Shown piece after piece: positions 46,631-55,133 of a DNA stretch of 64,000 bases (positions are counted from its first letter, which is position 1; each line of letters opens with the position of its first letter). The position numbers and the translations under genes are program-made. This DNA is from Runella sp. SP2. GTDB lineage: Bacteria; Bacteroidota; Bacteroidia; Cytophagales; Spirosomataceae. The stretch lies in NCBI RefSeq assembly GCF_003711225.1, contig NZ_CP031030.1, positions 5,022,001-5,086,000 of the forward strand. Direction: 5' to 3'. The notes under the pieces are model-generated. The model had not been told where the DNA came from and did not search any database. It saw only the letters and a program-made list of their open reading frames with translations.

Positions 46631-48355
46631 ATGAATTACAAAAACATAGTTAAAACCCTGTCGCTAGGAGGACTTATTGCCATTGCAAGTTCTTGCCAAC
46701 TGACAGAATTGGATATTAACACTGACCCTAACCGACCAGCGACGGGCTCGTTAGCGCTTTTGTTACCTGTTGCAGAAAACGCAGCCGTTAATGCACACCT
46801 TGCTGTTAACGACGCTGCAATGGGTTTTGCTGGCCTTAGCACGAGTTCAGATTCTTACAACTTGAGTAATACGTCTTTTCAGGGGACTTGGAATGCTAAC
46901 TATCGATCATTGCAGACCATTGAAGAGATGTTAAAGGCCTCAGCAGATGGAAAAAATCCCGTTTATCGTGGAATCGCTTTGACTTTGAAAGCATTTTCGG
47001 TAGGTCACATGGTGGATATGTTTGGTGATATTCCTTACACTGAGGCGTGGAAAGGAAATGCCGCAGAGCCTAATAAAACACCGAAGTTTGATAAAGACTC
47101 GGAGATTTATGAAGACTTGCTCAAATTGTGCGACCAAGCGATTGCAGAATTGGCAAAACCACAGGCGGTAGCCGTAGCCAACGATTATTTCGGTGGTGGG
47201 AGTGCTGCTACTTGGACGCGCATTGCAAAAACAGTGAAGCTACGCTTATTGCTTACTTCTCGTAAAGGCCGCGCCAACGGAAATGCAGAATTAAAAGCCG
47301 CTTTTGATGCGGGTGGTTATATTACTACTGCTGCCCAAAACTGGACTTATTTGTACTCTAAGCAAGTAGCGCCTGAGAGAAATACCCACCCCTGGTACGG
47401 AACATACGCAGGTCTTGGTGACCCAGGTTATATCAACCACCAGTTGATGGGTGAGATGATCCTAAACAAAGATCCACGCTTGCCTTTCTACTTTTATCGT
47501 CAGACAAGCCGCGTCCTAGACCAAAACAACCCGACTGACCGCGGTACAACCCCATTTGGAGGTTCTTATTTGCCATTACGTGCCACTTTCTTGGAAGAAT
47601 ATAAAAGAGTTTTTGGATTCACAGGAGACTTGCCAGCTAGTGAGATAGCCTACATCGCTGGCTTCTTTGGTCGCGACCGTGGTGATGTTTCAGGAGCAGC
47701 AGCCGATGGACCGTTGCGGACTGCTCCAGGATGTTATCCCGCTGGTGGTGTTTATTCTGATAAAACCACTGCTGCAGTAGCATTGACTGGACAAGCTGCC
47801 CTTAACACGGGTGGTGATGGTCAATGGCCTATCATCCACAGCTGGAACACAAAGTACTACCAAATTGAGGCAATTTTGGATAATACTGGTGTAACAGGCG
47901 ACGCAAAAGCGTTATTTGAAGCAGCCATGCGTGAGCAAATTGCAGTAGTAGTAGCACAAGGACTAAAGTCTGACCCAACCCGCGCCAAAGCACCTGCTGC
48001 GGCTGATATTACTGCTTACGTAAATGAATGGTTGAAGCTTTACGATGCTGCTGCTACAAATTCTGCTAAACTCAATGTAGTAGCTAAGCAGATTTGGTTC
48101 TGCTCTTGGGGGCAAGGGATGGATTTGTGGAATTTCCAACGCCGCACAGGTTATCCTATCCAAAGTCAATTTAAGCAGTTTTCGGTAGGTATCATGACTC
48201 CAATCTCAAAACCACCACGTCAATACGCGTTGCGTTTGCCTTATCCTCAGTCGGAAGGTGCACTGAACCCTAACGCTTCTAAATATATCACAGATGTGAT
48301 TTTTGACCGCGACCCAATCTTCTGGGACAAAGTGAAAGTGAAGTGGGAGTTTTAA
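46631..48355 (+). CDS. SusD/RagB-family nutrient-binding lipoprotein
   Basis: A 574-residue surface lipoprotein (lipobox IASSC, Cys22). The TPR-rich SusD fold is shown by LDINTDPNRP near the N-terminus, ALTLKAFSVGHMVDMFGDIPYTEAW (in pieces) near residue 120, and the C-terminal helices ending in FWDKVKVKWEF. It matches the SusD/RagB subgroup that is paired with non-classical SusC proteins. It forms the lid of the SusC channel. It is cotranscribed with susC and probably, past a hairpin, with the next lipoprotein. Confidence 0.94.
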   Translation: MNYKNIVKTLSLGGLIAIASSCQLTELDINTDPNRPATGSLALLLPVAENAAVNAHLAVNDAAMGFAGLSTSSDSYNLSNTSFQGTWNANYRSLQTIEEMLKASADGKNPVYRGIALTLKAFSVGHMVDMFGDIPYTEAWKGNAAEPNKTPKFDKDSEIYEDLLKLCDQAIAELAKPQAVAVANDYFGGGSAATWTRIAKTVKLRLLLTSRKGRANGNAELKAAFDAGGYITTAAQNWTYLYSKQVAPERNTHPWYGTYAGLGDPGYINHQLMGEMILNKDPRLPFYFYRQTSRVLDQNNPTDRGTTPFGGSYLPLRATFLEEYKRVFGFTGDLPASEIAYIAGFFGRDRGDVSGAAADGPLRTAPGCYPAGGVYSDKTTAAVALTGQAALNTGGDGQWPIIHSWNTKYYQIEAILDNTGVTGDAKALFEAAMREQIAVVVAQGLKSDPTRAKAPAAADITAYVNEWLKLYDAAATNSAKLNVVAKQIWFCSWGQGMDLWNFQRRTGYPIQSQFKQFSVGIMTPISKPPRQYALRLPYPQSEGALNPNASKYITDVIFDRDPIFWDKVKVKWEF

Positions 48356-48370
48356 TATAGTGACGAATTT

Positions 48371-48413
48371 AGAATGAAGAATGTCGAATTTTAGCTTTGG
48401 CATTCTTCATTCT
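48371..48413. repeat. Perfect 13-bp inverted repeat between susD and the lipoprotein gene
   Basis: Arms AGAATGAAGAATG (48371-48383) and its exact complement (48401-48413) enclose a 17-nt loop, ending 21 bp before the next start codon. It could be a transcript-stabilising hairpin or an attenuator between operon genes. Confidence 0.75.
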
Positions 48414-48434
48414 CCAAACCTAAAGAATGAAAAA

Positions 48435-49112
48435 ATGAAAAAAACACTTATATATTCACTATCTCTGGCGATTTTCCTTTTGGTAGGATGCCGTGATGAA
48501 TCGTTGAACCCAAACAAACCTTGGGAACCAGGTGTACATGGCTGGGGCGTTTTTGACGGAGTAGCCGAAGCTTCAAAAGCTAATATTGCAGCAAATGCAA
48601 AAACTTTCCCTCTTACAGGCCAAGACGCTTCTAAAATTGATTTTAAAATCCGCTGGGTGTCTCTTGACAATCAACTAACAGTCAATAAAATTGTTATCAA
48701 AGTTGATATGATTGAGTCATATACCGACCCTGATGGCAACCCTAAAACAGTCTCTTTGGGTAGCGGAGGAAAGGTAGTAAAAACCATAGATGCACCTGCT
48801 GGAAATCGTCAGTGGAATGCATTTAGCATCACCCCTGCGGAAATTTATAACCTTTACAAAGATGCGACGGTTAAGTATGACAAAGTAAATGCGGTAAAAG
48901 TATTTGATAACCCTGCTCGTCCTCGCCCTGCGGGAGCACGTTTGCAAGGTGCTAAAACTGGTGCTGCTGCCGATGCTTTTGTGGTAACTTGGGAATTGAC
49001 TACTTCTACTGGTTTGGTATTCAAAACATGGAACGAAGACAGTATCTGCCTTGATCCGACTCCAGTATCACAAGCTAACGCAAACTGCCGCTTAAACTTT
49101 ATAGTGAGATAA
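48435..49112 (+). CDS. Lipoprotein of unknown function, third gene of the Sus-like unit
   Basis: A 225-residue lipoprotein; the ATG at 48435 is chosen because it opens the lipobox signal peptide (KKTLIYSLSLAIFLLVGC). The upstream in-frame ATG at 48381 lies inside the hairpin. The mature part looks like a beta-sandwich, with TWEL/FVVTWEL strands near residue 190. I do not recognise a family. Its position after susC/susD suggests a surface ligand-binding accessory, as with SusE/SusF in the starch system; this is inference from position. Confidence 0.72.
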   Translation: MKKTLIYSLSLAIFLLVGCRDESLNPNKPWEPGVHGWGVFDGVAEASKANIAANAKTFPLTGQDASKIDFKIRWVSLDNQLTVNKIVIKVDMIESYTDPDGNPKTVSLGSGGKVVKTIDAPAGNRQWNAFSITPAEIYNLYKDATVKYDKVNAVKVFDNPARPRPAGARLQGAKTGAAADAFVVTWELTTSTGLVFKTWNEDSICLDPTPVSQANANCRLNFIVR

Positions 49113-49130
49113 ATCTTTTTACTTTACTCA

Positions 49131-49160
49131 AAATAGCAGACTCTTCGGGGTCTGCTATTT
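49131..49160 (+). terminator. Rho-independent terminator of the Sus-like operon
   Basis: A perfect 11-bp stem (AAATAGCAGAC / GTCTGCTATTT) with 8-nt loop is followed by TTGTTTTTG, 18 bp after the lipoprotein stop. Confidence 0.9.
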
Positions 49161-49215
49161 TTGTTTTTGGGCGGGTTTTGTTTTATTTTTGGAAAGTCAT
49201 TGAACGCAACTAAAG

Positions 49216-49905
49216 ATGGAATTCAAAGAAGAAGTAAGACGGATGAGCCGAAAAGTGGCTACTTTGGAAGATATCCTCTCTGATTTTATTATTATCACAG
49301 AGCGAGATAATCGGCAATTGCGTGAAGATTTAAGAGCTATTGGTGATCGCATGGAAGCAGACACAGCTAAATTGAAGGCCGAGATGTCTGAGTTCAAAAA
49401 TGAAATGTCGGAGTTCAAGAACGAGATGTCGGAGTTCAAAAATGAGATGCGAACCAGTACCAAAGACCTCCATAAGAAAATGGGCGACTTGAGTCGCAAG
49501 TTGGGTACGTTTGTGGAAGATTTTGCCGCCCCAAACCTGCCTCGTGTTGCCGCAGAATATTTTAATGAGCCTAGTCTAGTCAACCATTTCGTGCGTTGGA
49601 CACGCTATAATCCAAGCAACCGTGCTGATTCGTTTGAAGCCGATGCTGTCACTGAAACTGAAAATATGGTGTTCTTTTTAGAGGCTAAGTTTTCGCCACG
49701 CAACGACGATATTAAAGAGCTCCCCGCTCGTATTGAGGAGTTCAAACAACGATTCCCAGAATTTAAGGACAAAAACTTAGTAACCGTCTTTGCTTCTTGG
49801 TCTATCAGTGAAAACCATTTGAGAATGCTCACAAAAATGGGTGTTTATGCCTTGGTCATGGGGGAAGAAACAATGGAATTGGCCAATTTTGATGCCCTCA
49901 ACTAA
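49216..49905 (+). CDS. Coiled-coil PD-(D/E)XK nuclease-like protein
   Basis: A 229-residue cytoplasmic protein. The first 100 residues are a long charged coiled coil that contains three exact heptads EMSEFKN (56-76), encoded by a 21-bp tandem repeat (49381-49443). The C-terminal domain has the nuclease-like pattern Asp143 ... Glu156-x-Lys158 (EADAV, FFLEAKF), as in coiled-coil DUF3782-type proteins. Family function is unknown; a DNA-related role is inferred. Its stop overlaps the ATG of the next gene (TAATG), which suggests translational coupling. Confidence 0.78.
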   Translation: MEFKEEVRRMSRKVATLEDILSDFIIITERDNRQLREDLRAIGDRMEADTAKLKAEMSEFKNEMSEFKNEMSEFKNEMRTSTKDLHKKMGDLSRKLGTFVEDFAAPNLPRVAAEYFNEPSLVNHFVRWTRYNPSNRADSFEADAVTETENMVFFLEAKFSPRNDDIKELPARIEEFKQRFPEFKDKNLVTVFASWSISENHLRMLTKMGVYALVMGEETMELANFDALN

Positions 49906-51227
49906 TGCGACTGGGGTTAACGCTCTCTTTACTGTTTTTTATTACTAACTCGTGGGCTCAAACGAAAACAACCTTTTACGAGCAGATTGAACCCATCATC
50001 GCCAAAAACTGCACGGGTTGCCACCGCCCTGGCGGCATCGGGCCTTTTAGTCTCCAAACCTACCAAGAAGTTGCCAAACGTTCCGAATTTGTGGCCAAAG
50101 TCACCCAAATCCGTTACATGCCTCCTTTTCCTGCCGACCGCTCTTTTCAGCATTATGCCAACGAACGCGGACTCACCGAGGACGAAATTGCGTTGATTCA
50201 ACAATGGGTAGCACAAGGAAGTGTGGAAGGGAGGTCCTTAAACGCTAAGTCAACAGTCAATAGACGACGGTCAACAGATGTGACAACCAGCCATTCGACC
50301 ATCGACCGTGGACTATCGACCGAAAAGCGCCAACCCGATTTGGTTCTAAAAATGCAAAATCCGTTTACGGTTCCCAATACGGGCGTTGAAGAGTTTAGGT
50401 ATTTTCACATTCCCACTGGGCTAACCGAAGATGTGATGGTGGAAGCCATTGAGTTTTTACCTGGCAACCGCAAAGTGGTACACCACAGCCGTGTGATGGT
50501 AGATACCAGCGGACGCATGGCGGGGCTGGAAGGAATGCAGGGCACTGACCCCAAGTTGGCGGAGTTCCAGAAAATACCCATGGCCGACGAATTTCTTTAC
50601 GGCTGGGTGCCTGGCAATGACCGCATTCAGTTTCCCGATGGCGTTGCGAAGAAAATCAAGGCACATTCAAACCTGATTTTGTACATGCACTACTCACCCT
50701 CGGCCACCTTCCAAACCGATCAATCAGAAATCCGTCTTTACTACACCCGTAAGCCCGTCGAGCGCGAAGTTCAGTCACTTATTCTTCACGAGCAGCACAT
50801 CACGAATCCACCGTTTCTGATTCGGGCCAACCAAAAGGCGTCATTTTTTATGAGCCTAGGGCCGCTCAAAGAAGATATTTCCGCGATTTCGATTTTGCCC
50901 CACATGCACTATTTGGGCAAAACCTTCAAGTCGTTTGGAATCACACCCGACGGCGACTTGGCACCGTTTATTAAAATTGACAATTGGGATTTTAATTGGC
51001 AAATGACCTACCAATTTGAAAAGCTCGTGAAAGTACCTCGCGGCACCGTTATATTGGCCGAAGCGGCCTATGACAATACGGAAGAAAACCTCCTCAATCC
51101 CTTCAAACCTGCCCGCGACGTAGGCTTTGGCTGGAATACCACCTCTGAAATGATGGAAATGGTGATTTATTACGTTCCCTACCGAACGGGCGACGAAAAT
51201 CGACTGCAGGTTACTTCTAACAAATAG
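49905..51227 (+). CDS. Cytochrome c / copper type II monooxygenase-like protein
   Basis: A 440-residue exported protein. The signal peptide ends near NSWAQ (residue 19). One heme c site CTGCH (36-40) opens an N-terminal cytochrome domain with the usual RYMPPFP Met segment. The second part resembles PHM/dopamine-beta-monooxygenase-like copper domains, with His193-His194 (VVHHSRV), His254 and His262 (AHSNLILYMHYS), and His333/His335 (LPHMHYLG). The linker at about residues 115-141 is Ser/Thr/Arg-rich and encoded by repeat-like DNA, which looks like an inserted element. The substrate is unknown. It is coupled to the preceding nuclease gene. Confidence 0.82.
   Translation: MRLGLTLSLLFFITNSWAQTKTTFYEQIEPIIAKNCTGCHRPGGIGPFSLQTYQEVAKRSEFVAKVTQIRYMPPFPADRSFQHYANERGLTEDEIALIQQWVAQGSVEGRSLNAKSTVNRRRSTDVTTSHSTIDRGLSTEKRQPDLVLKMQNPFTVPNTGVEEFRYFHIPTGLTEDVMVEAIEFLPGNRKVVHHSRVMVDTSGRMAGLEGMQGTDPKLAEFQKIPMADEFLYGWVPGNDRIQFPDGVAKKIKAHSNLILYMHYSPSATFQTDQSEIRLYYTRKPVEREVQSLILHEQHITNPPFLIRANQKASFFMSLGPLKEDISAISILPHMHYLGKTFKSFGITPDGDLAPFIKIDNWDFNWQMTYQFEKLVKVPRGTVILAEAAYDNTEENLLNPFKPARDVGFGWNTTSEMMEMVIYYVPYRTGDENRLQVTSNK
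50247..50328 (+). repeat. Repeat-like segment carried in frame inside the cytochrome/copper gene
   Basis: The DNA here is made of short repeats GTCAACAGTCAATAGACG and ATCGACCGTGGACTATCGACC (latter in part), with diverged inverted arms. It encodes the linker between the heme and copper domains. It resembles intergenic repeat elements of this group rather than coding DNA, yet the frame is kept. Confidence 0.55.
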
Positions 51228-51238
51228 AATCAGTAAGG

Positions 51239-51306
51239 CGGGTTGTGAGCAACCCTGTTCACGGATGAGCAACCCGCTTTACCGTGAGTCGGGTTGCTCA
51301 CAACCG
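51239..51306. repeat. Inverted repeat pair with GGGTTG cores
   Basis: CGGGTTGTGAGCAACCC (51239-51255) faces CGGGTTGCTCACAACCG (51290-51306), and GAGCAACCCGC repeats between them. The structure lies between two convergent genes and can form a cruciform or terminator-like hairpin. It resembles the REP-like elements elsewhere in the window in style, not in sequence. Confidence 0.65.
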
Positions 51307-51327
51307 ATTCAAAGTAACCCGACAAAA

Positions 51328-52257
51328 TCAATACAAGATAGCTCTATCGACTTTGGCGGGAAGCGGCCCTACGGTGCTGATTTTCAGCGCGGCAATATTG
51401 GCTCCCGCTTGGGCACATTCGGCTGGGGTTTTGCCGTCCAGCCACGCCGTCAAAAACCCTGACCAGTACGAATCGCCCGCCCCCGTAGCGTCTTTTACTT
51501 CAATCGGACGGCCTTCTATTTCTACGTAATCTTTGCCATAATTAGACGAAACAATGCTTCCTTTTCCTCCCAACGTAAGACACACCAACTGCGCTCCCAT
51601 TTGGTGGAAAGCCTGAATAATCGCTGCATTTGGACAAACTTCGCCGAAAATTCGCTCGGCGTCGTCTTCACTTAGTTTTACAAAAGCACCGTTTTTACAA
51701 TAATCCGCAATCACTTTTTGGGCTTGCACACGGTCGGGCCAAATAGGCGGCGCATAATTGGCGTCAAGGCTTACGATACAGCCCGCTGCTTGCGCCCTTG
51801 CTGCCGCATCTACAATGGCGCTTTGGGCAGGCTCTTGGCTCAAGGCAAAACAAGTAGTATGAAAAAATGAGGCATTTTTGAGTAACTCGTCCGAAATATG
51901 TTCCCGTTGAATCATTCGGTCGGCCGTGCGGTACGCAATAAAATCGGGCGTTCCTTTGGTACGTGACACCAACACAATACTCGTAGGAGCCAAGGCATCT
52001 TTGGCGATGTAAGTTGTATCAACGCCCGTTTCAGCCACTTTCTCAATGAGATAATTGCCCACATTGTCGATACCAACGCACGACACCAGCGCGGTCTGGT
52101 TGCCCAAGCGCGCCATATTAGCGGCTAAGTTAGCGGGGCTTCCTCCCTGAAAACGTTGGAAGGTGGTAGTGTCAGTTAAGTTTTGGGTAAACTCCGTTCC
52201 GATAAGGTCGGCCAGCAGTTCTCCGACCGATACTAAAGCGTATTTTCTGTTCATCAT
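51328..52257 (-). CDS. PfkB-family carbohydrate kinase, probable fructokinase
   Basis: Phosphorylates a sugar with ATP; fructose to fructose-6-phosphate is the likely reaction given the neighbour. The start chosen is ATG 52257 (309 residues); an upstream TTG at 52281 adds only eight residues. The ribokinase-fold motifs are clear: the FQGGSPANLAANMARLG substrate loop near residue 36, and KDATGAGDSYWSGF with catalytic Asp262. It lies 51 bp downstream of the GH32 gene on the same strand, so hydrolysis of fructan or sucrose and phosphorylation of fructose are encoded together. Confidence 0.9.
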   Translation of the reverse strand: MMNRKYALVSVGELLADLIGTEFTQNLTDTTTFQRFQGGSPANLAANMARLGNQTALVSCVGIDNVGNYLIEKVAETGVDTTYIAKDALAPTSIVLVSRTKGTPDFIAYRTADRMIQREHISDELLKNASFFHTTCFALSQEPAQSAIVDAAARAQAAGCIVSLDANYAPPIWPDRVQAQKVIADYCKNGAFVKLSEDDAERIFGEVCPNAAIIQAFHQMGAQLVCLTLGGKGSIVSSNYGKDYVEIEGRPIEVKDATGAGDSYWSGFLTAWLDGKTPAECAQAGANIAALKISTVGPLPAKVDRAILY

Positions 52258-52308
52258 AGGTATATTAGTAATGGTCTGCAAGTTAGAAATGCTTTCGTGA
52301 TTTGCAAA

Positions 52309-53808
52309 CTAGAAGGTCTTGATAGACAAGGAATTTACTTTAACGCTGCTACCTTCTGAAGCAATGGAGATTTCACCCGCATTTTTGGTGGGAAATACCC
52401 AATTAGTCATTACTTTTTCTCCCCCCTGCGCAAACACCTCCACGATTGACTTATCTACCAATACCCTCACATACAGCTTACCTTTTCGGAGCGGTACTTT
52501 TACCCGATCAATACCCGAAAAACGGCGGTGAAATTCGGTCAAGCCAGATTTGGTGCGGTCGAGCGAAAGTTCTTGGGTAGCCACATCATAGCGTAACACG
52601 GTCGCTTCCTCTCCACTTTGAAGCAAACGAAGCGTAAACCCTTCTGCTTTTTGAGGTTGGATTGCCAGCAGTAAATCGTACGAACTCCCCTGAAAAGGCA
52701 CTTTCCATACACCACTGATGGCCGTATTTTTAGCCACTAACGCTTTTTTACTCATCACTTTTTGAAACATAGGTACAGGCCGTTGAAAAAGCCGATAACC
52801 GTTAGGTGTCATCCGCAACGACATCTCACGTGGCACCGAAAATGCCCCTCGCCAAGTATCGCCCGTAGGAATATCGTTGGCATATTCCCAATCGTTGATC
52901 CATCCTATCATGATTGGTTTTTTGTGTTTTGGGGGCAAATTACTAAACGGAATTCCCGCGTAGAAATCTTTTCCTTCGTCCACGTACAAAATTTCATCTT
53001 GTTTTTGAGGTGTAAATTGCTTCCCGTCAAAGTCCCCAACAAAGTATTGCATCGCCAAATAACCCTTTTGCCGATGCCCGCTTGAAATCATCAATACCCA
53101 CTTCGACTGGCTTTTACCTTTCCCTTCTACGGGTATTTTAATCAGCGAAGGACATTCCCAAATCTTGGTCATGTCGCCTTGTTTGCCAAATTCACTCAGC
53201 AACGCCCACGTTTTCAAGTCTTTGGACTCATAAAACTGCACGGTGTATTCTAGCGGTTTTACCACGGTCATAATCCAAGCGTTGTGTTCAGGATACCAGA
53301 TTACGTTGGGGTCACGAAAGTCTTTCATTCCCAAATCCAGCACAGGGTTTTTCTCATACAGTTGCCAAGTACGGCCTTTATCGCTGCTATACGCAATGCT
53401 TTGGTGCTGTGCTTTTCCTTCAATGTGCGACGTGTAAATAGCAACCAGTCCTTTATGAAATCCTTCCTCAAAAAAACCTGACGTATTGAGGCTATCGACT
53501 ACCGCACAACCCGAAAACACCATGGTCGTTGTTCCGTCAGCATTGGGGTATTCAGGTAGCGCAACGGATAACGTTTCCCACGTCACTAAGTCTTTGCTCA
53601 CGGCATGTCCCCAGCTCATGTGCCCCCATTTGTTCCCAAAAGGATTGTACTGATAAAACAAATGATACTCTCCATCAAGATAGACCAAGCCGTTGGGGTC
53701 GTTTACCCAGTTTTTGGGAGGAGTATAATGAAACGTTGGTCGAAAATCCTGCGCCAATCCCGAAAAAAAAGTCATCAAAAGGCAAAAGCTAGCCAATAGC
53801 TGTTTCAT
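52309..53808 (-). CDS. Secreted GH32 fructan/sucrose hydrolase
   Basis: A 499-residue secreted beta-fructosidase. The signal peptide ends near FSGLAQ (residue 20). The five-bladed propeller motifs are present: nucleophile Asp37 in WVNDPNG, RDP (165-167) and acid Glu218 in WECPSL, followed by a C-terminal beta-sandwich (VEVFAQGGEKVMTNWVFP in part). Exo-acting levanase or inulinase activity that releases fructose is likely. Together with the fructokinase gene downstream it forms a small fructan-use operon, although no SusC/SusD or fructose transporter adjoins it. Confidence 0.93.
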   Translation of the reverse strand: MKQLLASFCLLMTFFSGLAQDFRPTFHYTPPKNWVNDPNGLVYLDGEYHLFYQYNPFGNKWGHMSWGHAVSKDLVTWETLSVALPEYPNADGTTTMVFSGCAVVDSLNTSGFFEEGFHKGLVAIYTSHIEGKAQHQSIAYSSDKGRTWQLYEKNPVLDLGMKDFRDPNVIWYPEHNAWIMTVVKPLEYTVQFYESKDLKTWALLSEFGKQGDMTKIWECPSLIKIPVEGKGKSQSKWVLMISSGHRQKGYLAMQYFVGDFDGKQFTPQKQDEILYVDEGKDFYAGIPFSNLPPKHKKPIMIGWINDWEYANDIPTGDTWRGAFSVPREMSLRMTPNGYRLFQRPVPMFQKVMSKKALVAKNTAISGVWKVPFQGSSYDLLLAIQPQKAEGFTLRLLQSGEEATVLRYDVATQELSLDRTKSGLTEFHRRFSGIDRVKVPLRKGKLYVRVLVDKSIVEVFAQGGEKVMTNWVFPTKNAGEISIASEGSSVKVNSLSIKTF

Positions 53809-54295
53809 AAATTCTGTGTTAGTTTAAAAAACGACAGGGAGAAAAATCGAGGGAGCAAGCTACTAAAAAAAGATAACCAAATGGACAATGGTAGTAGTGA
53901 TTAACTACTACCATTTGCTTTCATTCGTTCCTTAACCTATCAGTATTTTTAGTATAAATATCAATTTCGGAAGAAAGTGGGCAAGTTTAAAAAACTTGTT
54001 TCAGATAACTGTGCGGTACTGTACCGCTCAAAGCGAAATTTACAAAAATCTTTCCAAACTATACGTCATTTTTTTTACAAGTGACTACTCAGCCCGTCAG
54101 AATAAATAGGCAACAAAAAAGCCAGATTCTACTTTTTTTACAAAAAACGTTTCTCCTATCTTACTGTTTCAAAGGCGGTTGTACAAAGTAAAAGTAAAGA
54201 AGCATTCGTTTCATCTTATTTCGTGAAATTTTTATGCCTAACTCGACGTTAAACAAGCATAGTAGAAACCAGTAGTCACCATAACGTACAGTGCC
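53809..54295. promoter_or_regulatory. Regulatory region between the fructan operon and acpP
   Basis: A 487-bp divergent intergenic region. Three dyads stand out: AATGGTAGTAGT/ACTACTACCATT (arms 53887-53898 and 53904-53915), CAAGTTT-AAA-AAACTTG (53982-53998) and GCGGTAC-T-GTACCGC (54013-54027). The first, about 80 bp ahead of the GH32 start, may be a leader hairpin; the others look like operators for a dimeric regulator. No regulator gene is beside the operon. I see no clear TAnnTTTG box. Confidence 0.5.
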
Positions 54296-54535
54296 ATGAA
54301 AGATCGTATTTTAAACATCCTTGAAGAATTTGGCGTACAACGAAGCGCCGTCACAGAAAATGTTCATTTTGTAAAAGATTTAGGGTTTGACAGCCTCGAC
54401 ACTGTTGACTTAATGATGAAGCTTGAGCAAGAGTTTGGCTTGCGCATCCCTGACGAAGATTATCACAAACTCACTACATTGAGTAAACTTATCCAGTACC
54501 TTGAAGAAGAACAAAGCGTTGCGATGGCCGCCTAA
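54296..54535 (+). CDS. acpP: Acyl carrier protein
   Basis: Carries fatty-acyl intermediates on a phosphopantetheine arm. It has 79 residues, with Ser33 in the GFDSLDTVDLMM motif as attachment site. The acidic helix II and IPDEDYHKLTTLSKLIQYLE pattern are typical. It is not flanked by the usual fab genes, so it may be a second, specialised carrier rather than the main fatty-acid one. It is transcribed alone and ends at the hairpin at 54565-54591. Confidence 0.92.
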   Translation: MKDRILNILEEFGVQRSAVTENVHFVKDLGFDSLDTVDLMMKLEQEFGLRIPDEDYHKLTTLSKLIQYLEEEQSVAMAA

Positions 54536-54564
54536 GGTAAGCAACCTACTCAAACACTTTTAAG

Positions 54565-54591
54565 AGGATATGGCTTTGAAGGTCATATCCT
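54565..54591 (+). terminator. Rho-independent terminator of acpP
   Basis: An 8-bp stem (AGGATATG / CATATCCT) followed by six T residues lies 30 bp after the acpP stop. Confidence 0.8.
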
Positions 54592-54622
54592 TTTTTATTT
54601 TTGTGACTTACTGTACACAACT

Positions 54623-55069
54623 ATGTACCCTTTATTTTCGGACGAATACTACATGCAACTAGCCCTTTACGAAGCCGAAGCCGCCGCCGAAGCGGGCGAA
54701 ATCCCCGTGGGAGCGGTGATCGTATGCCAACGTAAAATTATTGCCAAAACCCGCAATCAAACCGAACAATTGACGGATGTCACTGCCCATGCCGAAATTT
54801 TGGCCATCACGGCAGCGGCTTCGTATTTGGGCGGAAAATATCTCCGCGATTGTACACTCTACGTAACGCTTGAGCCTTGCGTGATGTGTGCGGGTGCGCT
54901 GTATTGGTCGCAGATTGGCAAAGTCGTCTATGGTGCTTCCGACGAAAAACGCGGTTTTTCGCTCGTCAAACAGCCCCTGCTCCACCCCAAAACGTTGGTT
55001 CGCCGAGGTGTACTTGAAGAAGAAAATACGCAATTGTTGAAGAATTTTTTCCTCAAGCTGCGAACATAA
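54623..55069 (+). CDS. tadA: tRNA adenosine(34) deaminase
   Basis: Converts adenosine to inosine at the wobble position of tRNA-Arg(ACG). It has 148 residues. Zinc ligands and catalytic Glu are in HAEIL (His56, Glu58) and PCVMCAGAL (Cys86, Cys89), and the IPVGAVIV start and SQIGKVVYGASDEKRG (in part) segment are typical. A guanine- or other nucleoside-deaminase role is possible but less likely. It is 64 bp before sodA on the same strand. Confidence 0.88.
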   Translation: MYPLFSDEYYMQLALYEAEAAAEAGEIPVGAVIVCQRKIIAKTRNQTEQLTDVTAHAEILAITAAASYLGGKYLRDCTLYVTLEPCVMCAGALYWSQIGKVVYGASDEKRGFSLVKQPLLHPKTLVRRGVLEEENTQLLKNFFLKLRT

Positions 55070-55133
55070 AACGCGGGCATGATGTTTTGCTCTCGAACAT
55101 ACAATCTTACTTTTAAAATAAACAACCAATCAC

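Noticed and set aside
43300-49112. Complete polysaccharide utilisation locus
   Set aside because: SusC, SusD and a lipoprotein are present, but no glycoside hydrolase, lyase or hybrid regulator accompanies them.
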